Origin: Qipengyuania vulgaris | GTDB taxonomy: Bacteria; Pseudomonadota; Alphaproteobacteria; Sphingomonadales; Sphingomonadaceae | Length of the DNA: 64,000 nt | NCBI GenBank assembly: GCA_000756795.1 | Contig: CCSI01000001.1 | Span: 186,001 to 250,000 of the forward strand | Direction: 5' to 3' | In this document: positions 7,060 through 15,169 of the stretch, piece by piece | Position numbering within the stretch: position 1 is the stretch's first letter | Layout: each line of letters begins with the position of its first letter | Notes under the pieces: model-generated | Seen by the model: the letters and a program-made list of their open reading frames with translations, nothing else | What the model was told of the DNA's origin: nothing | The model's database searches: none | Position numbers and translations under genes: made by a program

Positions 7060-7238
7060 GCCGCTTCGGTCTGAAACGCGGCTTCCAGAGCGGACTTACG
7101 AAAGTAGAGCGTCCGGCCCTTGCGGATGACGGGCAGCTGCCCATTCTCAACCATGTGATAGACTTGGCGCTGCGACAGCACGCCCTCAGTGTAGCGCTCT
7201 ACGCCTGCCGCGCCCTTGATAAGGTCAATTCCAAGCAT
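7056..7238 (-). CDS. Excisionase / AlpA-type MerR-fold DNA-binding protein
   Basis: 60 residues: MLGIDLIKGAAGVERYTEGV then LSQRQVYHMVENGQLPVIRK, RGRTLYFRKSALEAAF. This is the small helix-turn-helix with wing (helix_turn_helix_17/AlpA) seen in excisionases, which bend att DNA and direct the integrase toward excision. It leads a minus-strand operon of about eight coupled genes and faces the regulator-integrase operon across a gap with a 24-bp inverted repeat. I use the ATG at 7238 because the upstream extension lacks the motif. Confidence 0.8.
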   Translation of the reverse strand: MLGIDLIKGAAGVERYTEGVLSQRQVYHMVENGQLPVIRKGRTLYFRKSALEAAFQTEAA

Positions 7239-7254
7239 TCCGTTGACTCCCTTT

Positions 7255-7331
7255 GAGTGTGAGTGATACCTGTATCCCACTTTGACGTTGCGTCGCGTTC
7301 ATGTCAAGGGATAGGGGTGTATCTCTCACTC
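7255..7331. promoter_or_regulatory. Operator-like 24-bp imperfect inverted repeat
   Basis: Left arm 7255-7278 (GAGTGTGAGTGATACCTGTA then TCCC) and right arm 7308-7331 are inverted copies that agree at about 18 of 24 positions; each has GAGTG at the outer end and TATCCC at the inner end. They flank a 29-bp centre between the divergent excisionase operon and the regulator/integrase operon. Likely a binding site for the regulator at 7347 or an excisionase/integrase arm site. Confidence 0.55.
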
Positions 7332-7346
7332 AGATATGGGGATAGA

Positions 7347-8102
7347 TTGTTGGAACTTAGCTACGGTCAACTTGAAGCTGTTCTTTCTGCTCACTTCCGC
7401 ATCCACCCCGACCGGGTTGGCACCTTCCGGAGTCGCATAAAGCAACTCCAACGGATGGGCTTTCCCGATGGGGTGAACATTGGGCGGGGTGCCAAGATGA
7501 CCTACTCGGGAGAGCACCTCTTCAAATTAGTCACTGCTTTTCACCTAATCTCAAGCGGAGTTCCAGCGCAGACAGCTTGTGGTGCGGTGAGTAATCACTG
7601 GACGAAAATTGCCTCGGGTTGGGCGCTGGCGGTCTTGCAGGAAAGGCGGATGGATGAAGGGAAGGCTGAGCCAATCTATTTGGCATTGTCGCTAGCTACT
7701 TTCCGCGACATTCAGTTCGAGCAAGCGGATAAGGACACCGTTGCAGCAAAGGTTGGAATTTGCGATCTGAGTGGATTGCGGATTTTGCTTGCCGGAATGA
7801 GGTGGTCGAAATCTTACACCTACATGGTCATAGGGATTTCAGAAGCACTTCGCGTCATTCTAGCGGCGGCCAAGGACAATGCTGGAGTGAACACCTCTAT
7901 TTTTGAGAGGGAGTTTCACGACTGGTTGCCGCAGGACGCTCACGGTATCCATCTGAGAAGCTATTATCCTGACCGAAGCAATATTCGGGTGCGAAAGGAA
8001 TTGCACAGACTTTGGGACAACGACCCCGAAGCGCTGACCGATGATGGGGCAGAAGAGGCCCGTAAATTCGTCGAAAACGATTATTCGTGGATACCGTTCT
8101 AA
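7347..8102 (+). CDS. Putative element regulator upstream of integrase (251 aa)
   Basis: The N-terminal part (LSYGQLEAVLSAHFRIHPDR, FRSRIKQLQRMGFPDG, YSGEHLFKLVTAFHLISSGV) has the look of a MerR-like helical DNA-binding domain. The rest, about 160 residues, is not recognised. Its stop overlaps the integrase start (TAATG at 8100-8104). The start is uncertain: the TTG at 7347 follows GGGGATA, while the frame stays open to a GTG at 7263 that lies inside the inverted repeat. Probably the switch controlling integration and excision; inferred from position. Confidence 0.6.
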   Translation: MLELSYGQLEAVLSAHFRIHPDRVGTFRSRIKQLQRMGFPDGVNIGRGAKMTYSGEHLFKLVTAFHLISSGVPAQTACGAVSNHWTKIASGWALAVLQERRMDEGKAEPIYLALSLATFRDIQFEQADKDTVAAKVGICDLSGLRILLAGMRWSKSYTYMVIGISEALRVILAAAKDNAGVNTSIFEREFHDWLPQDAHGIHLRSYYPDRSNIRVRKELHRLWDNDPEALTDDGAEEARKFVENDYSWIPF

Positions 8103-9265
8103 TGTCCGTGAGAAAACGCAACTGGACCACCCCAAATGGCGAGCGCAAAACTGCATGGCAGGTCGATTATCGCGACCAGAACGGCAAGCGGCGCTCCAAG
8201 CAGTTCCGGACTAAAAAGGAGGCAGATGAATATGCCGACCGGGCACGAACGGAAGTTCGCCAAGGGGTTCACACCCACGACCGTGACAGTATCACCGTAA
8301 AGGACGCGGCCAAGCTTCGCATTGCTGCAGCCGAAGCCGAGGACCTGGAGCGCAGCACCATCAAGCGCTACAAAGAATTGCATCGCCTCTATATCGTGGC
8401 GACCTTCGGCGGTACGAAACTGTCCGCACTCACAAAGGTGCAGATCGAGAATTACCGTGACGAGTTGTTACGCACGGTTTCTCGCGCCATGACCCTGAAA
8501 ATCATTCGCGAGTTTTCCGCCATCCTCAACAACGGGCTTCGTATCGGCGCACTTGTTGGGCAGAATGTGGCACGAGGAGTGAAGATACCGGACGATGCGC
8601 GCGGTAAGGAAGAAATCGAGCCGCCCAGCAGGACTGACCTGAAGAAGATGATTGGCGCTGCCAGCGACGATGAGCGCCCGCTAATCCTAACTGCAATCCT
8701 TACCGGGCTACGTAGTTCGGAATTGCGCGGGTTGCGCTGGAAGGATGTGGACTTTGACGCTGCAACCATCTCGGTTCGCCAACGCGCCGATCAATGGGGC
8801 GTGATAGGCCCGCCCAAAAGCAAATCTGGTCGTAGGACCATCCCGATACCCGGCGAACTCGTGAGGGAATTGAAGCGCTGGAAATTGCGCAGCCCACCCT
8901 CGGCAGCAGGGCTGGCCTTCCCCAGCTCAACGGGCACGCCGCTCCGACACAACAACCTTGTGCGTCGAATGTATAACCCCCTTCAGCTGCGCGCTGGACT
9001 GACCGAGTTGAAGCTAGGGGAAGACGGCGAACCTATCATTGACGGGAAGGGCAATCTTGTCCTGACGGGTCGCTATGGCTTCCACGAGTTGCGTCATGCA
9101 GCCGCCAGCGCATGGATTGCTAGTAAAGTGGACCTCAAACGCCTCCAGGTTTGGATAGGGCACAAAAGCATCGCGCTAACCCTCAACACATACGGGCATT
9201 TATTGAAAGATGCCGAGCTAGACGCGCAACTGGCCACCGACGCAAGCCGGGATTTATTCGCATGA
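8102..9265 (+). CDS. int: Tyrosine recombinase/integrase (387 aa)
   Basis: N-terminal AP2-like arm-binding region (residues 1-60, RKRNWTTPNGERKTAWQVDY), a SAM-like core-binding domain (about 65-160) and a catalytic domain. Catalytic residues are visible: Arg in LTGLRSSELRGL, His-x-x-Arg in FHELRHAAASAW, His in WIGHKSIALTLN and the Tyr in NTYGHLL. It catalyses site-specific integration and excision, probably at the tRNA-Met fragment about 530 bp downstream. It overlaps the regulator upstream (TAATG) and the membrane gene downstream (ATGA). Confidence 0.93.
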   Translation: MSVRKRNWTTPNGERKTAWQVDYRDQNGKRRSKQFRTKKEADEYADRARTEVRQGVHTHDRDSITVKDAAKLRIAAAEAEDLERSTIKRYKELHRLYIVATFGGTKLSALTKVQIENYRDELLRTVSRAMTLKIIREFSAILNNGLRIGALVGQNVARGVKIPDDARGKEEIEPPSRTDLKKMIGAASDDERPLILTAILTGLRSSELRGLRWKDVDFDAATISVRQRADQWGVIGPPKSKSGRRTIPIPGELVRELKRWKLRSPPSAAGLAFPSSTGTPLRHNNLVRRMYNPLQLRAGLTELKLGEDGEPIIDGKGNLVLTGRYGFHELRHAAASAWIASKVDLKRLQVWIGHKSIALTLNTYGHLLKDAELDAQLATDASRDLFA

Positions 9266-9732
9266 GCGGCGAAGAGATCGCCTTTGGCATTGGCACAACG
9301 ATTGCTCAAATCGGGGTGACCGCCTTTATTGCATGGTACGCCGTCAAAGCTGCCTTGGAGCGGTTCAAGGCTGAACGTTCTTGGGAGAGGCGGGTTGATG
9401 CCTACACCTCAGCCCTTTCCGCGCTCGGAGAGGTCCAGACTTCATTGGGACATTGGGTGGATCGGTTGGAGACGAACCGCTCATTAGGCACTTTCAAGGA
9501 GCGAGAGCGATTTGAAATGGCGCGGACAAATTTTGAGACAACCTACGCTATCGCAACTCTTCTTTTGCCTGAAAGCATCGGGAAAGAGCTTAATCTGGCA
9601 TCGCTCGCCCTAGATGCCGTGGTGCAGTCTAGCCCTTATCGCGAGTTCGAACCATTGAATCACGCGTATGCGCAGGTCGAATCTACGATGCGGATTCTCG
9701 CATCCGAAGGGAAAAAACACCTGTCGGACTAA
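9262..9732 (+). CDS. Membrane-anchored helical protein after integrase (156 aa)
   Basis: Starts in an ATGA overlap with the integrase stop. One N-terminal transmembrane helix (GIGTTIAQIGVTAFIAWYAV) is followed by a long helical cytoplasmic region (KAALERFKAERSWERRVDAY). No named family. Single-TM helical proteins at this place in prophages sometimes act in superinfection exclusion, but nothing here proves that. Confidence 0.65.
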   Translation: MSGEEIAFGIGTTIAQIGVTAFIAWYAVKAALERFKAERSWERRVDAYTSALSALGEVQTSLGHWVDRLETNRSLGTFKERERFEMARTNFETTYAIATLLLPESIGKELNLASLALDAVVQSSPYREFEPLNHAYAQVESTMRILASEGKKHLSD

Positions 9733-9796
9733 AATTACACGCAACACATATGCAACACGTTCAGCGCTAGGCTGCAGAAAGACGTGGCTTATATGA

Positions 9797-9844
9797 GGAA
9801 TCATAATCCGCGTGTCGGGGGTTCGAGTCCCTCCTCCGCTACCA
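9797..9844 (+). other. 3' fragment of tRNA-Met(CAT), attachment site
   Basis: Reads GGAATCATAATCCGCGTG, then the T arm GGGGG-TTCGAGT-CCCTC, the acceptor strand CTCCGCT, discriminator A and CCA. This is exactly the half of a tRNA from the CAT anticodon loop to the CCA end, with a 5-base variable loop. The 5' half (D arm, acceptor 5' strand) is absent. Such a fragment is what an integrase leaves at one end of an element inserted in a tRNA gene. It sits between two integrase genes. Two GCAACAC direct repeats lie just upstream (about 9740-9758). Confidence 0.85.
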
Positions 9845-10021
9845 TAGTCGAATCCGTATGGGTTCGCATGCTTCCGTATCATTCCAAAAAACAAATTTAT
9901 CTCAGCGGGTTGCGTGTGATGCGCGTCCGCTTGCTTCCGCATGGATCCGCATGAAGCCGGATTTGGTGTGGGGGTATTTTGGGGGTACTTTCGTGGAGAA
10001 GGAAAAGGAGTGATACCCCCG
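9845..10021. promoter_or_regulatory. Integrase arm-site-like repeats and promoter of second integrase
   Basis: Between the tRNA fragment and the second integrase there are several short repeats of the form TCCGTATG/TTCGCATG/TTCCGCATG/ATCCGCATG (9850-9956). Clusters like this flank att sites of P4-type integrases as arm-binding sites. GGAGTGATACCCCC before 10022 includes the ribosome-binding site. Confidence 0.5.
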
Positions 10022-11275
10022 ATGCCGTTGACGGACATGAAGATCAAAAAGGCGAATCCTGCTGAGAGGAACTACAAGCTGGCAGACGGAGAAGGGTTGT
10101 TTGTGCTCGTGAAAGCCAACGGCTCCAAACTGTGGCAAATGAAGTATCGTTACCGCGGCAAGGAAAAGCTCTTGTCATTTGGCGCCTATCCCAAGGTCGG
10201 GATTTCCGCCGCGAGAGAGTTGAAGAAGATCGCCAAGGGAGCGCTTGCCGAAGGCAAAGACCCGATGGTGCACAAGCCTGGCCGCGACTATTCAGCCGAG
10301 AAGACTTTCAGGGTCGTAGCGACAAACTGGCACAACAATCGACTAGACAGCATAAAACCAGCCCACGCCAAGCGTGTTTGGTCTCGTCTGGAACGCGACG
10401 TACTTCCTGCGCTGGGCGATCTCCTACTGACTGAAATTACTCCTCCGATCGTTCTCAGTGTTATCAAGAAGATTGAGGAGAGAGGGGCTCTCGACATCAG
10501 CCGCCGCGCCAAGCAGTGCATCGGTCAAGTGTTCCAGTTTGCTATCGCAAGCGGACTTTGTGAGCTTGATCCGACTGCTAATCTCGGGGTTGCTCTGAAG
10601 CCCAAACCGCGCGTGAAGCACATGGCGAAGGTCCTGACCAGCGAGCTGCCTGAGCTTTTACAGAAAATCGAAGGGTACGAGGCTGAAGCCAGCCGGCGTT
10701 CGGACGTTACAAAGGCGGCCCTCTCCTTCGCGTTCCTAACTTGGGTGCGCACCTCGGAGCTTCGCTTTGCCGAAAGAGATGAATTCGAAGGTCTCGACGG
10801 ACCAACGCCGGTCTGGAGAATTCCGAAGGAACGGATGAAGATGGAGAGGGAACATCTCGTTCCGCTTTCATCGCAGGCCGCATCCATCGTGAAATTGATG
10901 ATCGCGCGTTCGGACTGTAATTACATCTTCCCCGGTACCAAGCCTAACAGACCCATATCCGAGAACACGATGATTTATGGGCTATACCGGTTGGGGTACC
11001 ATTCCCGTCAAACGGTGCATGGATTTCGTAGCCTCGCCAGCACTTGGGCCAATGAGCAACTGGTCCCGCTTCCGGGGGCGTCTACCTGGATGCGCAAATA
11101 CGACAAGGATTGGGTTGAGATGCAACTCGCTCACAGTGACGACGACGAAGTGCGAGATGCTTATAATGCTGCGGAGTATCTCGTTCCTCGTCGAGGCATG
11201 ATGCAGGACTGGGCTGATTACCTCGATCGGTGTCGAGGTGGGGAAGGGACGCTGCGCCTGGTTGATGCCGCCTAG
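10022..11275 (+). CDS. int: P4-family tyrosine integrase (DUF4102 type, 417 aa)
   Basis: The N-terminal DUF4102 domain (residues 1-90: MPLTDMKIKKANPAERNYKL, GLFVLVKANGSKLWQMKYRY) is followed by a core-binding domain (about 100-200) and the catalytic domain. Visible catalytic residues: Arg in TWVRTSELRF, HGFRS for the HxxR pair, His in QLAHSDDD and Tyr in RDAYNAAEYL. P4-type integrases insert islands into tRNA 3' ends. It starts only 178 bases after the tRNA-Met fragment, so a second element begins here in tandem. I use the ATG at 10022, after GGAG, rather than the one at 9941. Confidence 0.92.
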   Translation: MPLTDMKIKKANPAERNYKLADGEGLFVLVKANGSKLWQMKYRYRGKEKLLSFGAYPKVGISAARELKKIAKGALAEGKDPMVHKPGRDYSAEKTFRVVATNWHNNRLDSIKPAHAKRVWSRLERDVLPALGDLLLTEITPPIVLSVIKKIEERGALDISRRAKQCIGQVFQFAIASGLCELDPTANLGVALKPKPRVKHMAKVLTSELPELLQKIEGYEAEASRRSDVTKAALSFAFLTWVRTSELRFAERDEFEGLDGPTPVWRIPKERMKMEREHLVPLSSQAASIVKLMIARSDCNYIFPGTKPNRPISENTMIYGLYRLGYHSRQTVHGFRSLASTWANEQLVPLPGASTWMRKYDKDWVEMQLAHSDDDEVRDAYNAAEYLVPRRGMMQDWADYLDRCRGGEGTLRLVDAA

Positions 11276-12039
11276 CCCAGCTTGGGTGTGACAGCTTTGC
11301 GCCCCCATTTCGGTCATTTTAGTTTGCGCGATTGTCGCCCGAAAGCTGCCGTTGGATCACAAAAGTGCTCATTGCTGAGCAATCGAGCGCGCCGGGTGCT
11401 GGTGGGGGACGTGAAGCAAATCTGCAGCTTGTAGGCAGCCGGTAATCCGTCCAGGACAAGGATATTCTCGATAAAATTCTGCGTAAGGCCAAGAACTCTC
11501 GCGCAAGGCGATAAATGCCAAGTTTCACGCATGATAGTTAAAGGCCCACGCAGGTTGTAATACCACCAGTCGCTGGACCAGATCCGCGGCCGGCACGTTC
11601 GCCATGGGTGGGTTGGAACCGTGCATAGCAGCCAGGGCGCGACCGCCGATAGATCGATGACTCATTCGGAAAGCCACCGCGCGATGACGGTGGACGCGAA
11701 GACCACCCATGTCGCGGTCAGCCGCGCGCGGCACCACGCCGCGATCTACTGACAGCCGTGAGAAGCTGGACGACGCGATCAAGCCGCGTTCGGGCGAGCG
11801 GCAGACGGCGCTGGAGCCTGCGCGGCGTATGAGGGTAATGGAGGCGAAGCACCCGGTGCGCGGGCGCGCGCTAGTACTTTCTCGGTGAAGTTTGCGGGAG
11901 ATACCCGCCATTCAGATTGTTGGCCCACCAATCCCGTCTTTTGCTGCTGTTAATCGATATCCTAACAAACTAAGAGATGTTCGATGGTTGGATGAATAAG
12001 AGACTGATTCATTCTTGTCACCGGATGGGGGTAGAACTT
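11276..12039. other. Decayed interval after integrase
   Basis: 764 bases without an intact gene. 11660-11888 holds a relaxase remnant (listed separately). A minus-strand open frame at 11314-11532 reads somewhat coding-like (FIENILVLDGLPAAYKLQIC) but matches no family I know and could be another gene fragment. The last part is the promoter region of the gene at 12040. Confidence 0.4.
11660..11888 (+). pseudogene. C-terminal remnant of a MobF-type conjugative relaxase
   Basis: One frame reads MTVDAKTTHVAVSRARHHAA-IY and stops. After a 2-base deletion near 11750 the next frame continues TDSREKLDDAIKPRSGERQT-ALEPARR. Together these match the C-terminal end of TraA/TrwC-type relaxase-helicases, where VAVSRARHHAAIYTDSR is the conserved helicase-tail motif. 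The N-terminal relaxase and most of the helicase are missing. The element therefore once carried, or recombined with, a conjugation module. Confidence 0.65.
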
Positions 12040-13194
12040 ATGAGGTTTTCGAACTGTGTTTCCTTGCTAGCAGTGATCGCAATCGTCTCACAAGCAAGTG
12101 CCTACGCTCAATCAGCCGCACCACGCTATGACATCTCGGAAAGCATGAAAAGCGAGCTGTATGCCGTTCAACAAGCCGCTGCGGAAAAGGATCAGGACAA
12201 AATCCTGACCTCGTTAGCCGCTGCGGAGAGAAATGCAAAAACCAGTGACGATCTTTTCGTTGCGGCGATGTACGCCCTGCAAGGTGCGACCGGGGGCCGC
12301 GTACAGCTAGCCGCCATTGAAGCCGCCCTCCGTTCAAAATCTCCTTATGCTGCATCGAAGGCGCCGGAATTCTACGCAGCTCTCGCCAAGCTCTACGCTG
12401 CCTTTGGGCGGAACGAAGATGCTCGGCAAGCAGAAGCCAACGCTCGCTTAGCACTGGAAAATAAGGGAGCAGCACAGGTTCAACTTGCTGCGCACCAGCA
12501 GGGACTCGTTGATAGAGCGAGAGCCGAGCGCGAAAGGAAGGAGCGATCAAGAGACGGCATATTCGCAGCTGCTTCCGGTGCGATCATGGGAGCGGCGACG
12601 GGCTATGCCGACAGCGGCGGCGATACGGCGGGCGCGATCGCCGGAGCGATGAGCGGCGCGGCGGTCGGGGCTTCCGGAGGCAACGATGCGCAATATGCCT
12701 ACATGGAGCAGCGCCGCGCCGAGGTGACCGCCGACGCGGAAGCGAGCGAACGCCAGCTCCAGCGCACAATCGCGCGGGCTCAGTCCGGCAACGCGAAGGT
12801 GTCAGGCTCCGATCCGATGCCATCGCCCTCTGCGCAGGTCAGCCCATCTTCAGGACAGACAGCAGCTTCGACTTCGACAGCCTCTCCAGCGCGTCAACTG
12901 CCTTACTCCACCTTGCGCGTGGTGCTGTCGGCCGACATCGCGCAGCAGCAGGGCTGGCGGGACGCCAACCACCAATGCACGGCGGGAACCGAAATCCCGA
13001 TACCGTCGGACTGGCCGGACTCGATTGCCGGAGCCAACGCCTGGATAGAGGGTAACCTGATCGGACGCTTCGCGAGCGCGTGCCGCACTGCCGGATACAG
13101 CCTAACCGGCGAGCCGCAGTTCGATGTCCGCAATGGCGATATGACGGACTTCGTACCCCGTTCGGGGTCGCCGTTCCATCATGTTTCGCTTTGA
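12040..13194 (+). CDS. Exported glycine-zipper protein A (384 aa)
   Basis: Signal peptide (MRFSNCVSLLAVIAIVSQAS, cleaved near AYA-Q). Then a helical, TPR-like region to about residue 175 (AAAEKDQDKILTSLAAAERN, EFYAALAKLYAAFGRNEDAR). A glycine zipper follows at about 180-225 (GAIMGAATGYADSGGDTAGA, IAGAMSGAAVGASGG) and a helical tail EVTADAEASERQLQRTIARA. The last 120 residues are a separate globular part. Probably an envelope protein; the zipper may insert in or cross a membrane. The zipper cassette is nearly identical to that in the next gene. ATG 12040 is chosen because it begins the signal peptide. Confidence 0.7.
   Translation: MRFSNCVSLLAVIAIVSQASAYAQSAAPRYDISESMKSELYAVQQAAAEKDQDKILTSLAAAERNAKTSDDLFVAAMYALQGATGGRVQLAAIEAALRSKSPYAASKAPEFYAALAKLYAAFGRNEDARQAEANARLALENKGAAQVQLAAHQQGLVDRARAERERKERSRDGIFAAASGAIMGAATGYADSGGDTAGAIAGAMSGAAVGASGGNDAQYAYMEQRRAEVTADAEASERQLQRTIARAQSGNAKVSGSDPMPSPSAQVSPSSGQTAASTSTASPARQLPYSTLRVVLSADIAQQQGWRDANHQCTAGTEIPIPSDWPDSIAGANAWIEGNLIGRFASACRTAGYSLTGEPQFDVRNGDMTDFVPRSGSPFHHVSL
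12574..12794 (+). repeat. Shared glycine-zipper cassette, copy 1
   Basis: About 220 bases coding for the zipper and the following helix are roughly 90 percent identical to 14388-14608, while the flanking parts of the two genes are unrelated. The sharp ends suggest gene conversion or domain capture. Confidence 0.8.
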
Positions 13195-13408
13195 GATGTC
13201 CCGTCATCTGATCTCGATACCGAAGTTCTCGAACTCGGATCAACGAGCGATTATTTTTCCTGCAACAGCGAGTTCGGCATGTGATGGGCCACCCGCTCTC
13301 ACTGGAAGGACCGTGATTGGCATACAGCGCAAAGCGTATCCCGCGCGGATTTACACTAAAGACGCCTGTTGCTGCGCGTGGCTGGTGAAAGATGCAAAGG
13401 GTCACCTC

Positions 13409-15034
13409 ATGAAACTGATTTTCCTTTTCGTAGTAAATGCGGCCCTAGCCTTTATTCCGGCTCGATTATCAGCGCAAGAGATTGATGAAACTTGCTGGAA
13501 TGACGAGAATCGAACAGTAGAAATAGAATCATTTTCATCATTTGATACCGACCGTTATTATGAAGGTCCCAAAGGGGAGCCTACGTTTTTCTTTGCTAAG
13601 TATGGAGACGCCAGCGTATGGTTGGCTTCTTTGGAAAAAGGATTGATCGCTCCAATTCTTTGCCCTGGCGGCCACCTAAAAGCGCCATCTGCTGGAGGGC
13701 CGCGCTTGTTGTCCGACGGCTCCCTTAGATTAGATACAACTAATCCGCAGATCTATATGACCATCTCACCACCTAGCAAACCTAAGGGGGCCCCCGCGCT
13801 CATTTCGATAGTCGATGGCCAAAAATCGACGGAGTTTGCGCCTTTAAGTCAAGAAAAGTCTGCGCTATTCAATCAAGTCATCGAGGGTGCAGTGTCAGAC
13901 ATCAATCAGACTTGGGGACCACTGGCATCATTAGTTGGCTACAATTGGAGAGTTGATTATGGAAAATGGTCGATCATAAAGCGCTATGATTGGCTGTTGG
14001 AAGGAGTGGTTCTCCAAGAAGACGTCATATACTTCGCTCATGAGGATGGATATAAATCCAGTCAAACCGGTGTGCGCCGATATTTTGTCGATCCAGAAAC
14101 TGGAAAAATTAAGTTGCATTACGGCGCCTTAGCATACGCCTCTAGTCCTTCAGAGTTCGTCATAGAACCTTTCGGACCTGAGGGTAAACTTATTAAGATA
14201 ATTTCGACTGATAGAGGGAAATTTGAACAGCAATTCTTCGAGCCAAGAAAAGCAGGTTGGGCTAAGACGGGATTGACGAACAAATTCATTTTGGCACCAG
14301 GGGATAATCTTGAATCGCTTTATGCCGCGACGGTCGCAGACGCTAGGCAATCTCGAGAAGAGAAAAGCAACAGTCTCTTCGACGCTCTTTCCGGAGCGAT
14401 CATGGGCGCCGCGACCGGCTATGCCGACAGCGGCGGCGACACAGCGGGCGCGATTGCCGGAGCGATGAGCGGCGCGGCCGTCGGGGCCTCCGGAGGCAGC
14501 GATGCGCAATATGCCTACATGGAGCAGCGCCGAGCCGAGGTGACCGCCGACGCGGAGGCGAGCGAACGCCAGTTCCAGCGCACGATTGCTCGTGCGCAAT
14601 CAGGGAATGCCGGAGGCTCGACACCCGACACCATGCCAACGCTATCTACGCCGCCTGCTTCTTCGAACGGTGGCCCGTCATCCGCGAGCTCCGCAAGCGC
14701 GGGAGGCAGTGCCTCCAGAATGTCGGATGTAGAGGTCTGGTGCTATGCGACGCGCATCGAGCAGAAGACGTTTACCGAGACGATCGGGAGCCGTTCGGTC
14801 GAGCGTGTCGAGTCTGTCTACCACGCCTATATCTCGCCGCTCACGACCAAGCGGATCAGTTACGAAGACCGGTTTCAAGACCGCTTCGAGGCCCAATGGG
14901 CGAGTTATCTGAACGGGCGTGGGATCGCGGTGGATCGTTCGGGCTGCAATATCGGCTCAGGACAGTTCGCCTATCACAACACTTCGCAGGGTCCGAGCAA
15001 CCCGCTCACCCGGCTCGACTTCGTGCCGCAGTAG
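13409..15034 (+). CDS. Exported mosaic glycine-zipper protein B (541 aa)
   Basis: Signal peptide MKLIFLFVVNAALAFIPARL. An unrecognised N-terminal domain of about 300 residues is encoded by AT-richer DNA with different codon use. It is followed by the glycine-zipper cassette (GAIMGAATGYADSGGDTAGA) and helix shared with protein A, a Ser/Ala linker, and a GC-rich C-terminal domain of about 115 residues (VEVWCYATRIEQKTFTETIG). The frame is open from 13181, but ATG 13409 starts the signal peptide. The abrupt change in composition at the cassette marks this as a fusion. Location presumably periplasm or outer envelope; function unknown. Confidence 0.7.
   Translation: MKLIFLFVVNAALAFIPARLSAQEIDETCWNDENRTVEIESFSSFDTDRYYEGPKGEPTFFFAKYGDASVWLASLEKGLIAPILCPGGHLKAPSAGGPRLLSDGSLRLDTTNPQIYMTISPPSKPKGAPALISIVDGQKSTEFAPLSQEKSALFNQVIEGAVSDINQTWGPLASLVGYNWRVDYGKWSIIKRYDWLLEGVVLQEDVIYFAHEDGYKSSQTGVRRYFVDPETGKIKLHYGALAYASSPSEFVIEPFGPEGKLIKIISTDRGKFEQQFFEPRKAGWAKTGLTNKFILAPGDNLESLYAATVADARQSREEKSNSLFDALSGAIMGAATGYADSGGDTAGAIAGAMSGAAVGASGGSDAQYAYMEQRRAEVTADAEASERQFQRTIARAQSGNAGGSTPDTMPTLSTPPASSNGGPSSASSASAGGSASRMSDVEVWCYATRIEQKTFTETIGSRSVERVESVYHAYISPLTTKRISYEDRFQDRFEAQWASYLNGRGIAVDRSGCNIGSGQFAYHNTSQGPSNPLTRLDFVPQ
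14388..14608 (+). repeat. Shared glycine-zipper cassette, copy 2
   Basis: Partner of 12574-12794. It lies exactly where the AT-richer 5' part of the gene changes to GC-rich 3' sequence, so it may be the recombination joint that created the fusion. Confidence 0.8.
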
Positions 15035-15058
15035 CCCGCTGACCCAAGGGAGATGGGA

Positions 15059-15169
15059 ATGAAACGCTCGCTTGCTTTGGCATTGTTCGTTTCGATCGTC
15101 TGCCCCGCAGCCGCTCAGGTCAGTGTCATGGTGCGGACCGACCGCACCGACCTCTCTCCAGTCGTTTGA
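15059..15169 (+). CDS. Very short exported peptide or truncated gene (36 aa)
   Basis: GGGAG followed by ATG starts MKRSLALALFVSIVCPAAAQ, a perfect signal peptide, but the frame stops after 16 further residues (VSVMVRTDRTDLSPVV). Either this is a secreted micro-protein or the 5' end of a third gene in the glycine-zipper operon, cut off by rearrangement. Good ribosome-binding site and 24-base spacing from the previous stop favour translation. Confidence 0.45.
   Translation: MKRSLALALFVSIVCPAAAQVSVMVRTDRTDLSPVV

Noticed and set aside
9797..9844. Complete tRNA gene
   Set aside because: Only the anticodon loop to CCA half is present; the upstream 40 bases cannot form a D arm or the 5' acceptor strand.
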